From NCBI GenBank assembly GCA_013215825.1, contig JABSQN010000003.1, positions 1 to 64,000 on the forward strand: DNA of 64,000 nt, written 5' to 3'. Below are positions 37,903 through 48,692 of this stretch, piece by piece. A program made the translations under genes and the position numbers. The number at the start of each line of letters is the position of its first letter. The stretch's first letter is position 1. The DNA comes from Piscirickettsiaceae bacterium. GTDB lineage: Bacteria; Pseudomonadota; Gammaproteobacteria; Nitrosococcales; Methylophagaceae. The notes beneath the pieces are model-generated. The model did no database searches. It saw only the letters and a list, made by a program, of their open reading frames with translations, and was not told the origin of the DNA.

Positions 37903-38616
37903 TCACTCTTTTAGAAAGCTTGGCCTAGATAGAATAAGAAAATAGGCCGTCGATAATCCGGCTGAACCAAATATCATACACATCACCACAATTTGATAAT
38001 GCGCCGCAGTCACAGGCGATACACCGGATAATATCTGCCCGGTCATCATGCCAGGCAAGGCCACCAACCCAACGGCAAATAATGAATTAACCACCGGAAT
38101 AAAGGCCGCTTGAAAAGCAATCGTTCTGGCTTGTTCATAAGGCACATCACGCTCTATTTCAGCATTCAAGCGTTCAGCCGCCAAACTGACGCTATTCATC
38201 GAGTTAGCGAAAATCATACCTGCTAATGGAATCATATATTTTGGCTCAAACCACGGATCTAGCGTGATAACACCTTGAGTAATCAATATTAAGGTAAAAC
38301 CACCACCGACCGTAATCGCTAAAAAAGCATGACGAAAAAGCACCATTCTTTTATTTTTAATTGTTCCTAATGCGATCCAACTTGCCGCGGTCACCATCAC
38401 CAACATCGCCAGTACCACCAACCAAGCACTTTCAGCCTGAAAAATCGTGGTTAGCACATAACCCACTAACAATAATTGCACCAACATTCGAACGACCGAA
38501 TAAACAGCATTTTCTACATTCAATGACCAGCGATACAAAATCACCAGTACAATCAAAACAGGAATAAAGGCTATCGTTAAATTTGAAAACGAAATAATTT
38601 GAAGTGATTCGTTCAT
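37903..38616 (-). CDS. fetB: FetB/YbbM-family (UPF0014) ABC permease
   Basis: Polytopic membrane protein (237 aa) of the FetB family, the permease of an iron-export ABC transporter in E. coli. Seven membrane segments are likely. Typical text includes VRMLVQLLLVGYVLTTIF, KYMIPLAGMIFANSMNSVSL, and the C-terminal ALPGMMTGQILSGVSP. The ATPase partner FetA is not adjacent in this window, so it must lie elsewhere or be absent. Iron specificity is inferred from the family only. Confidence 0.85.
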   Translation of the reverse strand: MNESLQIISFSNLTIAFIPVLIVLVILYRWSLNVENAVYSVVRMLVQLLLVGYVLTTIFQAESAWLVVLAMLVMVTAASWIALGTIKNKRMVLFRHAFLAITVGGGFTLILITQGVITLDPWFEPKYMIPLAGMIFANSMNSVSLAAERLNAEIERDVPYEQARTIAFQAAFIPVVNSLFAVGLVALPGMMTGQILSGVSPVTAAHYQIVVMCMIFGSAGLSTAYFLILSRPSFLKE

Positions 38617-38620
38617 GACA

Positions 38621-38830
38621 CTAGAACAATGATTTAATAATTGAACTTATTGAAAATGAACATTTCAGTAACACAAAAGGAAGTGAAAAAAGAAACAGCG
38701 TGAGCAATCTAGAATGTTTTCTAAAAAACGCATACGCCTTACCTTGTTTTTTTAATACTAATACATAGACACTGACAAATAAACCAATCACAAAAAAATC
38801 AAAGCCCAGCGCAATTAACTTACTCACCAT
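38621..38830 (-). CDS. Possible small membrane protein of unknown function
   Basis: A 69-residue open frame four bases upstream of fetB and on the same strand. It has two hydrophobic segments (ALGFDFFVIGLFVSVYVLVL and LLTLFLFSLPFVLLKC) separated by a basic loop. No good ribosome site is seen before its ATG. It could be a real small gene co-transcribed with fetB, or the leader of that operon. I do not recognise it. Confidence 0.35.
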   Translation of the reverse strand: MVSKLIALGFDFFVIGLFVSVYVLVLKKQGKAYAFFRKHSRLLTLFLFSLPFVLLKCSFSISSIIKSLF

Positions 38831-38857
38831 AATTTAAACTTTCTCAAAAACAGGATA

Positions 38858-38872
38858 ATTGTCTACGACAAT
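38858..38872. promoter_or_regulatory. Inverted repeat in the divergent gap before the membrane-protein genes
   Basis: ATTGTC-TAC-GACAAT is a perfect 6+6 inverted repeat between the divergent genes at 38830 and 38896. Location suggests a possible operator or promoter-overlapping site. No regulator is identified. Confidence 0.3.
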
Positions 38873-38895
38873 CAATAAAGCGATCTATTATACTA

Positions 38896-39441
38896 TTGAT
38901 GTTAATGCTAAACTCAATTTCAATTGATTTAAATATGGAAAAAAAAATGGAAACAGAAAATAAATGCGCCGCTTATCCACACGAGTTTTTGATGACAAAT
39001 TTATCTGTTTTTCATCTATTAGTACCCTTTGTTGCCTTAAGTAGTAACTACACTACTATCATTCTTGTTATCTCTTTTGGCGCGTCGATATTGAGTTTAC
39101 TATGGATAGTTAAAAAAGCCCGCATCACCTGTTGTACCAGTTCAAAGGATAGTCCTTTGATCAAAGCCCACTGGCAACAAGCATGGAAACGCAGTAAATT
39201 ATTACTAATTGGTTATGCAATATCTGTAGGCGTATTACTGGTAGGTTGGTTCATTGCTTCGTCACAAGCAGATCCCAATATGTTCGATATTCTACTAGCA
39301 GTGTTTAGCTGGCTTGCAGTCATACCGTTAGTCTTTATCGTCTTTGGTTTGTTTGTGCTATCTACAGCATCTTCGACACGTGCTAAGCAAGGTCAATTTC
39401 CTAGAAAATCAGCATTCTCTCTAGGTTCAGAAACAGAATAA
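38896..39441 (+). CDS. Four-helix membrane protein of unknown function
   Basis: A 181-residue protein with about four hydrophobic segments: FHLLVPFVALSS, TIILVISFGASILSLLWIV, LLLIGYAISVGVLLVGWFIA and AVIPLVFIVFGLFVL. Between the second and third is a cytoplasmic stretch with adjacent cysteines (ITCCTSS). The early N-terminus is uncertain; later ATGs (MEKKMETENK) may be the true start. I do not recognise the family. It converges on acnB with a shared hairpin terminator. Confidence 0.5.
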   Translation: MMLMLNSISIDLNMEKKMETENKCAAYPHEFLMTNLSVFHLLVPFVALSSNYTTIILVISFGASILSLLWIVKKARITCCTSSKDSPLIKAHWQQAWKRSKLLLIGYAISVGVLLVGWFIASSQADPNMFDILLAVFSWLAVIPLVFIVFGLFVLSTASSTRAKQGQFPRKSAFSLGSETE

Positions 39442-39451
39442 TAGATTGAAA

Positions 39452-39490
39452 AAGCCACAAAGCGAGTTATTTAAAGTTGCTTTGTGGCTT
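39452..39490. terminator. Bidirectional hairpin terminator before the acnB stop
   Basis: AAGCCACAAAGC pairs exactly with GCTTTGTGGCTT across a 15-base loop. It sits between two convergent genes, with A/T-rich flanks on both sides. Confidence 0.7.
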
Positions 39491-39496
39491 ATCTAT

Positions 39497-42022
39497 TTAA
39501 CTTACAGAAGATTTATACTCGGCCATTTCATTGAAGTTAAGATAACGATATATCTCGTCTGACATAGGTTCAATTCCCGCCACTTTTTCTTGGTATTCAG
39601 CTACGGTTGGTAGTCGTCCTATGCTGGCAACTACTGCCGCGAGTTCTGCTGACGATAGATACACATCTGCACCATTACCTAAACGATTAGGGAAGTTACG
39701 TGTTGATGTTGAAACAACCGTTGCATTATCTGCAACCCTTGCTTGGTTACCCATACATAATGAACAACCCGGTGTTTCTGTTCGTGCGCCTACGCGACCA
39801 AAGATACTGTAAATACCTTCTTCCTGTAGTTGATGTTGATCCATTTTAGTGGGTGGAGCAATCCATAATTTAGTCGGTAGGTTACCCATATTTTCGAGCA
39901 CTTTACCTGCTGCACGATAATGGCCGATATTGGTCATACATGAACCAATAAAGACTTCATCAATTTCGATTCCAGCAAGCTCAGATAAGGGTTTAATATC
40001 ATCAGGATCATTCGGACACGCTAATAATGGCTCGGTGATTTCATTCAAATCAATTTCAATTATTTCCGCGTATTCCGCATCGGCATCACGTTCTAATAAT
40101 TGCGGATCAGCTAGCCATTCTTTCATTGCATCAATACGACGTTGCAATGTCCGTGCATCTTGATAACCATCGACAATCATCCACTCTAACAATGAAATAT
40201 TAGACTTTAAGAATTCGATAATCGGTTCTTTATTCAAATGAACCGTACAACCATTAGCCGATCGCTCTGCTGAGGAATCAGATAATTCAAATGCTTGTTC
40301 AACTTTTAGGTTAGGCAAGCCTTCAATTTCTAATACACGACCGTTAAAGACATTCTTCTTACCTTTTTTCTCAACAGTAAGCAGACCTTTTTGAATCGCC
40401 ACATAGGGAATGGCATTAACCAGATCACGCAACGTAATACCCGGTTGCATTTCACCTTTAAAACGTACTAATACTGACTCTGGCATATCTAAAGGCATCA
40501 CACCTAATGCCGCAGCAAAGGCCACTAATCCAGAACCTGCTGGGAAACTAATACCAATGGGGAAACGGGTATGTGAATCACCGCCAGTACCGACTGTATC
40601 AGGCAATACCATACGATTTAACCATGAATGGATCACGCCATCACCCGGACGTAATGACACGCCCGCACGTGTGCTAATAAAATCAGGTAATGAATGCTGT
40701 AGTTTAATATCAACAGGTTTTGGATAGGCTGCAGTATGACAAAAAGACTGCATCACTAAATCAGCTGAGAAACCAAGACAAGCCAGTTCTTTTAACTCAT
40801 CACGTGTCATCGCGCCTGTTGTATCTTGTGATCCAACCGTTGTTACTTTAGGCTCACAATATGTGCCAGGACGAACAGCTTCAACACCACAGGCCTTACC
40901 CACCATTTTCTGCGCTAAGGTAAAACCTTTACCCGTATCAGCGGGAGCAATAGGACGCAAAAACACATCAGAAGGTTCTAAACCCAATGTTTCACGCGCT
41001 TTATCGGTTAATCCACGGCCAATAATCAGTGGAATACGACCGCCGGCACGCACTTCATCCGCCAATGTTGTTGGGCGCATTTCAAATGTTGAAATCGTAT
41101 CACCCGCTTCATTGGTGATCTTACCGTCAAAAGGATAAATGGTAATCACATCACCGGTATTGAGACCATTCACATCACATTCAATTGGCAATGCACCTGA
41201 ATCTTCGGCTGTGTTATAGAAAATTGGTGCAATATTACCACCGATGACTACCCCGCCTTGGCGTTTGTTCGGTACAAAAGGAATATCATCACCCATATGC
41301 CAAAGCACCGAGTTGATGGCTGATTTACGAGAAGAACCTGTACCAACCACATCACCGACATAGGCTAATGGATAGCCTTTTTTCTTTAATTCGGTAATAT
41401 CATCTAAAGGCGTGTCCATGGTATTAATTAGCATTGCTTTGGCATGCAACGGGATATCAGGACGACTCCATGCTTCAGTTGCAGGCGATAAATCATCGGT
41501 ATTGGTTTCACCCGCTACTTTAAACACGGTTAATGTCATGCTTGTCGGTAAGGCAGGTTTCGCTGTAAACCACTCTGCATCAGCCCACGATTGAACAACC
41601 CGTTTTGCATACTCATTCGTTGCTGACTTCTCAACCACATCATGGTAGGCATCATAGACAAGTAGAGTATGAGATAACGCCGCTTGCGCTGTGACTGCCG
41701 TGTCATCATTATCTAATAAATCAATCAATGGTTGAATATTGTAACCACCGCGCATAGTGCCTAATAACTCCGTCGCTTCAATGGCATCAATTAACGCACA
41801 TGATACGGTACCTTTTGCCACATCCGCTAAGAAACTGGCTTTAACATAGGCCGCTTGGTCAACACCTGGCGGTACACGATGCGTCAACAAATCGACCAAC
41901 TCTTGCGTTGCATCATCTTTCAGCAATACAACTAAAGCAGATACTTGCTCTGCATCTAAGGCTAGTGGTGGTAAACCGTCTTCGGCACGTTGTTCAACAT
42001 GTTTTTGATATTCATTCAGCAC
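39497..42022 (-). CDS. acnB: Bifunctional aconitate hydratase B (AcnB)
   Basis: TCA-cycle aconitase (841 aa, near the family's usual 860). It begins [20 protein letters not shown], the HEAT-like domain of AcnB. The swivel domain follows in the AcnB order ([16 protein letters not shown]). Iron-sulfur cluster cysteines are at [15 protein letters not shown] and [12 protein letters not shown], with an earlier Cys in [15 protein letters not shown]. AcnB can also act as an iron-sensing mRNA binder and 2-methylisocitrate dehydratase in relatives. It stands alone between convergent and divergent neighbours. Confidence 0.96.
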   Translation of the reverse strand: MLNEYQKHVEQRAEDGLPPLALDAEQVSALVVLLKDDATQELVDLLTHRVPPGVDQAAYVKASFLADVAKGTVSCALIDAIEATELLGTMRGGYNIQPLIDLLDNDDTAVTAQAALSHTLLVYDAYHDVVEKSATNEYAKRVVQSWADAEWFTAKPALPTSMTLTVFKVAGETNTDDLSPATEAWSRPDIPLHAKAMLINTMDTPLDDITELKKKGYPLAYVGDVVGTGSSRKSAINSVLWHMGDDIPFVPNKRQGGVVIGGNIAPIFYNTAEDSGALPIECDVNGLNTGDVITIYPFDGKITNEAGDTISTFEMRPTTLADEVRAGGRIPLIIGRGLTDKARETLGLEPSDVFLRPIAPADTGKGFTLAQKMVGKACGVEAVRPGTYCEPKVTTVGSQDTTGAMTRDELKELACLGFSADLVMQSFCHTAAYPKPVDIKLQHSLPDFISTRAGVSLRPGDGVIHSWLNRMVLPDTVGTGGDSHTRFPIGISFPAGSGLVAFAAALGVMPLDMPESVLVRFKGEMQPGITLRDLVNAIPYVAIQKGLLTVEKKGKKNVFNGRVLEIEGLPNLKVEQAFELSDSSAERSANGCTVHLNKEPIIEFLKSNISLLEWMIVDGYQDARTLQRRIDAMKEWLADPQLLERDADAEYAEIIEIDLNEITEPLLACPNDPDDIKPLSELAGIEIDEVFIGSCMTNIGHYRAAGKVLENMGNLPTKLWIAPPTKMDQHQLQEEGIYSIFGRVGARTETPGCSLCMGNQARVADNATVVSTSTRNFPNRLGNGADVYLSSAELAAVVASIGRLPTVAEYQEKVAGIEPMSDEIYRYLNFNEMAEYKSSVS

Positions 42023-42096
42023 GCAACTAACTCCAATGATTTATATATTATCAGCACATTTTAACATGCTCTCCGAAGCAAACAGCAGATCTGATA

Positions 42097-43509
<1,413 letters not shown>

Positions 43510-43511
43510 AA

Positions 43512-44015
43512 ATGACAAATCCTGACCTTCCAAGCAAGCAAGATAGAATCCGCTTCGAAGGTCAGGAGTCAGCAACTAAACTGGTACTGGAGTTAGCGCT
43601 GTTAGCAAAAAGACAAGTCTGTATTTTTGGACAAGATATTGATCAAATACTTTTTGGTACTAAAGAGTTTGTTAATTGCATTAGCACCTTAGCAAGAAAA
43701 AGTCATCGCGTTCAAATAAAGATCCTTGCTCATCATACGCAAATAAACATTCAAAATGGGCATCGTTTAATCGAGCTAAAACGGCGATTACCAAGCTCAA
43801 TCCATATTCGTAATACCGATAGTACACATCGTGATTTACAACAAACACTCTTGCTCATTGATGACTTTGCCTATTTGATTTGTCCTAGAGCATCGCGTCA
43901 TGAAGGCTCAGCAAGTCGTTATGACCGTTTAGAAGTAAGAGAACAGCAGGCTTTATTCAATACATTATGGGAACTGGCAACGCCTGATCTTAATATTCGA
44001 GAGTTAGGAATATGA
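43512..44015 (+). CDS. Uncharacterised protein (DUF7931-like) after purB
   Basis: A 167-residue cytoplasmic protein. Recognisable stretches are RQVCIFGQDIDQILFGTKEF, a central HRVQIKILAHHTQINIQNGH, and DDFAYLICPRASRHEG near the end. The layout (regularly spaced strands, a final regulatory-looking DDFAYL) recalls phospholipase-D-like or DUF7931 proteins, but no HKD catalytic motif is present. Function is unknown. It begins 2 bp after purB and its stop overlaps the next gene's start. Confidence 0.6.
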   Translation: MTNPDLPSKQDRIRFEGQESATKLVLELALLAKRQVCIFGQDIDQILFGTKEFVNCISTLARKSHRVQIKILAHHTQINIQNGHRLIELKRRLPSSIHIRNTDSTHRDLQQTLLLIDDFAYLICPRASRHEGSASRYDRLEVREQQALFNTLWELATPDLNIRELGI

Positions 44016-44809
44016 AGAGTTTATTCTTTGTTATTGCCTTGTTAATGTCAAATATCAGTATTGCCACGCCTAAAATTGAAACTATTCAACTTAATCATCG
44101 TTTAGCGACAGAATTATTAGCTGAAATACGGGATTTTTTGCCCGAGGGTGTACCTGTTCGTGCATTTAATAATTTCATTATCATTAAAGCCGAGTCGGAT
44201 GTTATTAATGATATAAAGCAATTAATTCATAAACTAGATACACCATTACAACGCCTCAAAGTCAGTATATTACGAACAGATAAGAGACTGTCTGAACAAC
44301 AGCTATCGCAAACTAGTGCTGATATTCTGATTGATGGAAATGATGTGTCCGGTAGGCTTTCAATCAAACAATGGTCAACGAGAGATGCTAAAAATAAAGA
44401 CCAATATTATCAAGCTCAAGGCATTGCAGGTAAACGTATATTAATTATGATGGGGCAAGCGATTCCACAAAAAGAGCAGTTCCTAGCAATACTTTCTCAT
44501 GGCGGTGTCGCCATTCAATCAAGCACTCGCTATATCAATATTGATAATGGTTTTCAGGCTATTGCTAGAATATTGCCTAATTATCAGGTACATATTGATA
44601 TTCATCCTGTATTTGGTCAATTTTCCAAGCAAAATGGCACAATTGAACAATCTGAAATCATCAGCACACTTTCTGGCTCAGTCGGGAACTGGCTAGAACT
44701 TGGACAAATTAATAATTTAAAAAACACTGAAAAACAAGGCGCAACACGTTATCATAGCCGCCACCAGTTACAACAATTCGTCTATATCAAAATAGACGAG
44801 GTTGATTAA
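44012..44809 (+). CDS. Exported protein with secretin-N/NolW-like domain
   Basis: A 265-residue protein with a signal peptide (SLFFVIALLMSNISIATP). Immediately after it, IETIQLNHRLATELLAEIRD, FLPEGVPVRAFNNFIIIKAE and INDIKQLIHKLDTPLQRLKV match the secretin short N-terminal (N1/NolW) fold. The rest (AIQSSTRYINIDNGFQAIAR) is beta-rich like secretin intermediates, but no pore domain follows. It may be a soluble periplasmic homologue. Overlaps the previous gene by 4 bp. Partner unknown. Confidence 0.65.
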   Translation: MKSLFFVIALLMSNISIATPKIETIQLNHRLATELLAEIRDFLPEGVPVRAFNNFIIIKAESDVINDIKQLIHKLDTPLQRLKVSILRTDKRLSEQQLSQTSADILIDGNDVSGRLSIKQWSTRDAKNKDQYYQAQGIAGKRILIMMGQAIPQKEQFLAILSHGGVAIQSSTRYINIDNGFQAIARILPNYQVHIDIHPVFGQFSKQNGTIEQSEIISTLSGSVGNWLELGQINNLKNTEKQGATRYHSRHQLQQFVYIKIDEVD

Positions 44810-44836
44810 GACCAAAACCTTCATAAAAGAGACATC

Positions 44837-45439
44837 ATGAATATTAAACAAGCCATTACTTCTCGTCGCTCAGTCAAGCATTATGACCCAACACATACTA
44901 TGACTGATGATGAAATCAATGAGCTAATGGAACATGCTATTTTATCGCCAACTGCATTTAATATTCAGCACTGGCGCTTTGTTCAAGTACAAGACAAAGA
45001 CAAACGTCAACAAATTGAGGATGCTAGTTGGGGACAAAAGCAGGTAACAGAATCATCACTTTTATTAATACTTTGTGCTGATCTTAATGCTTGGGAAAAA
45101 CAGCCCGAACGCTATTGTCGAAATGCACCGCAAGAAGTTCAAGATTTTTTATTGCCTGCCATAGAAGATTACTACACCAATCACCATCAAGCTCAACGTG
45201 ATGAATGTATGCGTTCAACAAGTATTGCTGCTATGAATATTATGCTAATGGCAAAAGGAATGGGCTACGACAGTTGCCCAATGGATGGTTTTGACTTTGA
45301 TAAAGTAGCCAAAATTATCAACTTACCACATGATCATATTATCAATATGATGATTACTATTGGTAAGAAAAAAATAGAAGCTCGATCGCGCGCAGGTCAG
45401 CTTGCTCTTAGTGATGTTTTTCTAACAGATTCTTTTTAG
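44837..45439 (+). CDS. Nitroreductase-family oxidoreductase
   Basis: FMN-dependent nitroreductase-fold protein (200 aa). The N-terminal AITSRRSVKHYDPTHTM supplies FMN phosphate-binding Arg and Ser, and LSPTAFNIQHWRFVQVQD is the next FMN motif. IAAMNIMLMAKGMGYDSCPM and the C-terminal ARSRAGQL close the site. Substrate is unknown. The final TAG lies 2 bp from the truncated end of MITE copy B, so the insertion abuts the gene. Confidence 0.85.
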   Translation: MNIKQAITSRRSVKHYDPTHTMTDDEINELMEHAILSPTAFNIQHWRFVQVQDKDKRQQIEDASWGQKQVTESSLLLILCADLNAWEKQPERYCRNAPQEVQDFLLPAIEDYYTNHHQAQRDECMRSTSIAAMNIMLMAKGMGYDSCPMDGFDFDKVAKIINLPHDHIINMMITIGKKKIEARSRAGQLALSDVFLTDSF

Positions 45440-45441
45440 AT

Positions 45442-45568
45442 CGAGTCGTCTTTTCTGCCATACCTGTGTTAAAAATAGTCTAAAAATTCTCATTTACATT
45501 AGTAAACTGCGAATTTTTAACTATTTTTGCCTTGCTATGACAAAAAACACTTATCGTGCAAAGGTCTC
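45442..45568 (-). mobile_element. MITE-like element, one end truncated (family 1, copy B)
   Basis: Reverse-complement relative of the copy at 30647. Read on the minus strand from 45568 it begins GAGACCTTTGCACGATAAG and shares most of its length with copy A, including TTTACTAATGTAAATGAG and GGTATGGCAGAAAAGACGA. The far terminal repeat is lost: after CGACTCG the sequence passes within 2 bp into the nitroreductase stop. It lies between that gene and the convergent diguanylate cyclase gene. Confidence 0.75.
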
Positions 45569-45578
45569 CTAATAGAAA

Positions 45579-46616
45579 CTAAAGAATCGGCATTGGCGCT
45601 TCAGAGATCATATTTCGTCCATTTTTCTTAGACATATACAATGCGCGATCTGCCCGTTGCAAGAAGCTGTCAACACCTTCAGATGGCACATAACGTGCGA
45701 CACCGAAAGACATCGTAATTTGTCCCAATGGCTCGCGCGTATCTTTACGCTGAATTCGTTTAGATGCAATCTCAATACGAATAGCTTCTGCTAATTTCTT
45801 TGCATTCTCAAGAGTTGTATTTAATAGTGTAATCGTAAACTCTTCACCACCATAACGTGACACTAAATCTCGTCCTTTTACAGACTTCGTTAAGGTGTTT
45901 GCAATCACTTTAAGCACCTGGTCGCCTACTAAATGACCATGTTTATCATTAATATTCTTGAAAAAATCCAAATCACAAAAAATCAAACAAATATCTATGC
46001 CCGTATTATCAGAATCTCTAGTCATTTTTGCGAGCACTTCATCGAAAGAACGACGATTCGCTAACTTTGTTAATCTATCCGTTTTAGCTAAACGCTTACT
46101 GTCATTCAGTGCTTTTTTTAATTCATACATTTCTGTCGTTGCGATATTTAATTGTTCTGTCAACTGCATGCCAGACGACATAACGACCCGTGTTTCAACA
46201 ACTAACTCTTCAATAACATCATGAACTTGCTCTCGTGTCATATCAGGATTTAGCCTTGCTAACACCTTTGAAAAGTGTTCATTGGAATGAGTACTTGAAT
46301 CAACACTCCGATGTACATAGCTCAACATTTCATCAAACACACGTACAAGATCTTGGCGTAATTCTACAATCGTTATTTGCTCTTTTTCACGATCAAAAAA
46401 TTGTTGGTAAAGGTCTCGACTTTCTTGATCTGTAAGTTCTTTTTTACTCTTAATTCGCTCATCAACAGCATTGTTCAGCTCAGTATTATTACCAGAAACA
46501 TATTCATACCACACTGCATAATTTGCTGGCGTCATCGCAATTTCATGTTTTTTCATTAGTGGTATCGCCATTCTCATATATTCAGCGGCTTGATCTTGAT
46601 ACTCACTATATTCCAT
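45579..46616 (-). CDS. GGDEF-domain diguanylate cyclase
   Basis: Predicted c-di-GMP synthase, 345 aa, with no transmembrane segment. The C-terminal GGDEF domain carries the active-site SRYGGEEFTITL (GGEEF) and KTDRLTKLANRRSFDE. The feedback-inhibition I-site is degenerate: the position five residues before the active site reads KGRD in place of RXXD, so product inhibition may be weakened. The N-terminal 170 residues (DQAAEYMRMAIPLMKKHEIA; ANYAVWYEYVSG) are a helical region shared by a subset of soluble cyclases and probably regulatory. It is followed by the argG gene upstream on the same strand. Confidence 0.9.
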   Translation of the reverse strand: MEYSEYQDQAAEYMRMAIPLMKKHEIAMTPANYAVWYEYVSGNNTELNNAVDERIKSKKELTDQESRDLYQQFFDREKEQITIVELRQDLVRVFDEMLSYVHRSVDSSTHSNEHFSKVLARLNPDMTREQVHDVIEELVVETRVVMSSGMQLTEQLNIATTEMYELKKALNDSKRLAKTDRLTKLANRRSFDEVLAKMTRDSDNTGIDICLIFCDLDFFKNINDKHGHLVGDQVLKVIANTLTKSVKGRDLVSRYGGEEFTITLLNTTLENAKKLAEAIRIEIASKRIQRKDTREPLGQITMSFGVARYVPSEGVDSFLQRADRALYMSKKNGRNMISEAPMPIL

Positions 46617-46644
46617 AATTATTTCTCCCTACTTTACGACTAGC

Positions 46645-47853
46645 TTAATTAAGTCTACCTGCAACACGTAGTCTTAATGCATTTAATTTGATAAACCCTT
46701 CTGCATCTTGTTGATTATAAGCACCGTCGTCATCTTCAAAAGTTGCGATTGATTCATCAAATAAGCTATTGGTATCCGATGCTCGCCCAACTACAGTAAC
46801 ATTTCCTTTGTAAAGTTTTATTCTAACCTTTCCATTCACAGTTTTCTGTGACTTATCTATCATAACTTGTAACATTTCACGTTCCGGAGACCACCAATAA
46901 CCGTTATAGATTAGGCTAGCGTATCGTGGCATAAATTCATCTTTAAGATGGGCCGCTTCACGGTCAACAGTAATTGACTCTATTGCACGATGTGCTGGAA
47001 TCATAATTGTACCTGCTGGCGTTTCATAACAACCGCGCGCTTTCATACCCACATATCTATTTTCAACAATATCTAAGCGGCCAATACCATTCTCTCCACC
47101 TACTTTATTCAAATATTCCATGACCGTTGCTGGCGTCATATCGACCCCATCAATTGCAGAAACATCACCTTTAGAATAGGTTAATTCAAGATAAGTCGGT
47201 TGGTCTGGTGCATTTTCTGGTGAAACCGTCCAGCGCCACATTGACTCTTCAGGCTCTGTCCATGGGTCTTCTAACACATCACCTTCATACGAAATATGAA
47301 GTAAATTAGCATCCATAGAATACGGTGACTTTTTACCACGTTTCATTTCAACAGGAATACCGTGTTTTTCAGCATAATCTAGTAAGCTTTGACGAGAATT
47401 TAAATCCCATTCACGCCAAGGCGCAATCACTTGAATATCAGGGCTTAAAGCGTAAGCTCCTAGTTCAAAACGAACCTGGTCATTACCTTTACCTGTTGCG
47501 CCATGTGATATCGCTTGTGCACCGACTTCAGCGGCAATTTCCACTAATCGTTTAGCAATCAAAGGACGAGCAATTGAGGTGCCTAGTAAATATTCACCTT
47601 CATAGATTGTATTGCATCGAAACATAGGGAACACATAATCACGGGCAAACTCTTCACGTAAATCTTCAATATAAATGTCTTTAATGCCCATGGCTTTTGC
47701 TTTGAGGCGTGCAGGTTCAACCTCTTCACCTTGACCAATATCAGCAGTAAATGTCACCACTTCGCAGTTATATGTATCTTGCAACCACTTTAAAATAATG
47801 GATGTATCTAAACCGCCTGAATAGGCTAGAACAACTTTTTTAATATCGGACAT
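46645..47853 (-). CDS. argG: Argininosuccinate synthase ArgG
   Basis: ATP-dependent condensation of citrulline and aspartate in arginine synthesis. The N-terminal PP-loop is [14 protein letters not shown], followed by [16 protein letters not shown]. Further family motifs are [39 protein letters not shown], and EPEESMWRW. Length (402 aa) matches the short-form ArgG of most bacteria. It is transcribed 28 bp ahead of the diguanylate cyclase gene. Confidence 0.97.
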   Translation of the reverse strand: MSDIKKVVLAYSGGLDTSIILKWLQDTYNCEVVTFTADIGQGEEVEPARLKAKAMGIKDIYIEDLREEFARDYVFPMFRCNTIYEGEYLLGTSIARPLIAKRLVEIAAEVGAQAISHGATGKGNDQVRFELGAYALSPDIQVIAPWREWDLNSRQSLLDYAEKHGIPVEMKRGKKSPYSMDANLLHISYEGDVLEDPWTEPEESMWRWTVSPENAPDQPTYLELTYSKGDVSAIDGVDMTPATVMEYLNKVGGENGIGRLDIVENRYVGMKARGCYETPAGTIMIPAHRAIESITVDREAAHLKDEFMPRYASLIYNGYWWSPEREMLQVMIDKSQKTVNGKVRIKLYKGNVTVVGRASDTNSLFDESIATFEDDDGAYNQQDAEGFIKLNALRLRVAGRLN

Positions 47854-47900
47854 CTATATATTTTCCTGTAATACGTTATTTTTAACTTATTGTCATTATA

Positions 47901-48692
47901 TCAAAAACCACGGGTTGCAATAACCTCTTTCACTGCTTTTCTACCACTTGTTTTACAACTGATTCGGCGTGGTGCATCCAAAAACTTAAGCTTGAAACCT
48001 AATTTTTTATATAATTCAATAACACGTTCTGTTGCTTGGTTTGATAAGACAACTGGGCCTTTATGCTTTGCTAACCATTCAGCAAGACGAACTTGGTCTT
48101 CCCACTTAAACCCTTGCTGGGAATATTGATGAAAAGGCACATCATAAGGAGGATCTGCATAGATAAAATCATCATCTTTAATATCTAAGTCGGCAAAGTC
48201 TTTATTACTAAATTCCCATTCTGATAATGTTGACTGATAGTGATAAAAGTCTCGTTGGTAATTTATTTTTTTATAACTACCGAAAGGAACGTTGTAGCCA
48301 CCCGATTTATTAAAGCGACATAAGCCATTAAACCCTGTTCTGTTTAAATAGTAAAACAATTGTGCCGTTGTATTATCTTCACCGCCCTGTTGGTTTAAAC
48401 GATTAAACTCAGTACGTTGTCGATAGTATGCTTCTTCATCATTATCAAGTGAGATTGTTAATGCTAAGCCTTGCCGTATCTGCTGATAAAAATTAATAAC
48501 GGCAGGATTGATATCATTTAATAATGCTGTTTTAGGTTGCAGGCCTAAAGCAACGGATAAACCACCACAGAAAGGTTCGACTAATCGCTTATCAGCATGC
48601 TTCTTCCAAATATTTTCTAGTTTTGGAATGAGCCAACGCTTGCCCCCCGCCCATTTAAGAGGGGGACGTAATGGCGTTACCTTTTGATCCAT
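47901..48692 (-). CDS. dam: DNA adenine methylase Dam
   Basis: Class D12 N6-adenine methyltransferase (263 aa) expected to modify GATC. The FXGG-type motif is LKWAGGKRWLIPKL near the N-terminus, FCGGLSVALGL follows, and the catalytic DPPY is FIYADPPYDVPFHQY. The ATG directly follows the lpdA stop (TAAATG), so it is translationally coupled to the pyruvate dehydrogenase operon, an unusual partner. Specificity for GATC is inferred from family similarity, not shown. Confidence 0.88.
   Translation of the reverse strand: MDQKVTPLRPPLKWAGGKRWLIPKLENIWKKHADKRLVEPFCGGLSVALGLQPKTALLNDINPAVINFYQQIRQGLALTISLDNDEEAYYRQRTEFNRLNQQGGEDNTTAQLFYYLNRTGFNGLCRFNKSGGYNVPFGSYKKINYQRDFYHYQSTLSEWEFSNKDFADLDIKDDDFIYADPPYDVPFHQYSQQGFKWEDQVRLAEWLAKHKGPVVLSNQATERVIELYKKLGFKLKFLDAPRRISCKTSGRKAVKEVIATRGF

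Noticed and set aside
40410-41138. Several plus-strand open frames inside acnB
   Set aside because: They are shadows of a strongly supported minus-strand gene and encode low-information Ser/Pro-rich text.
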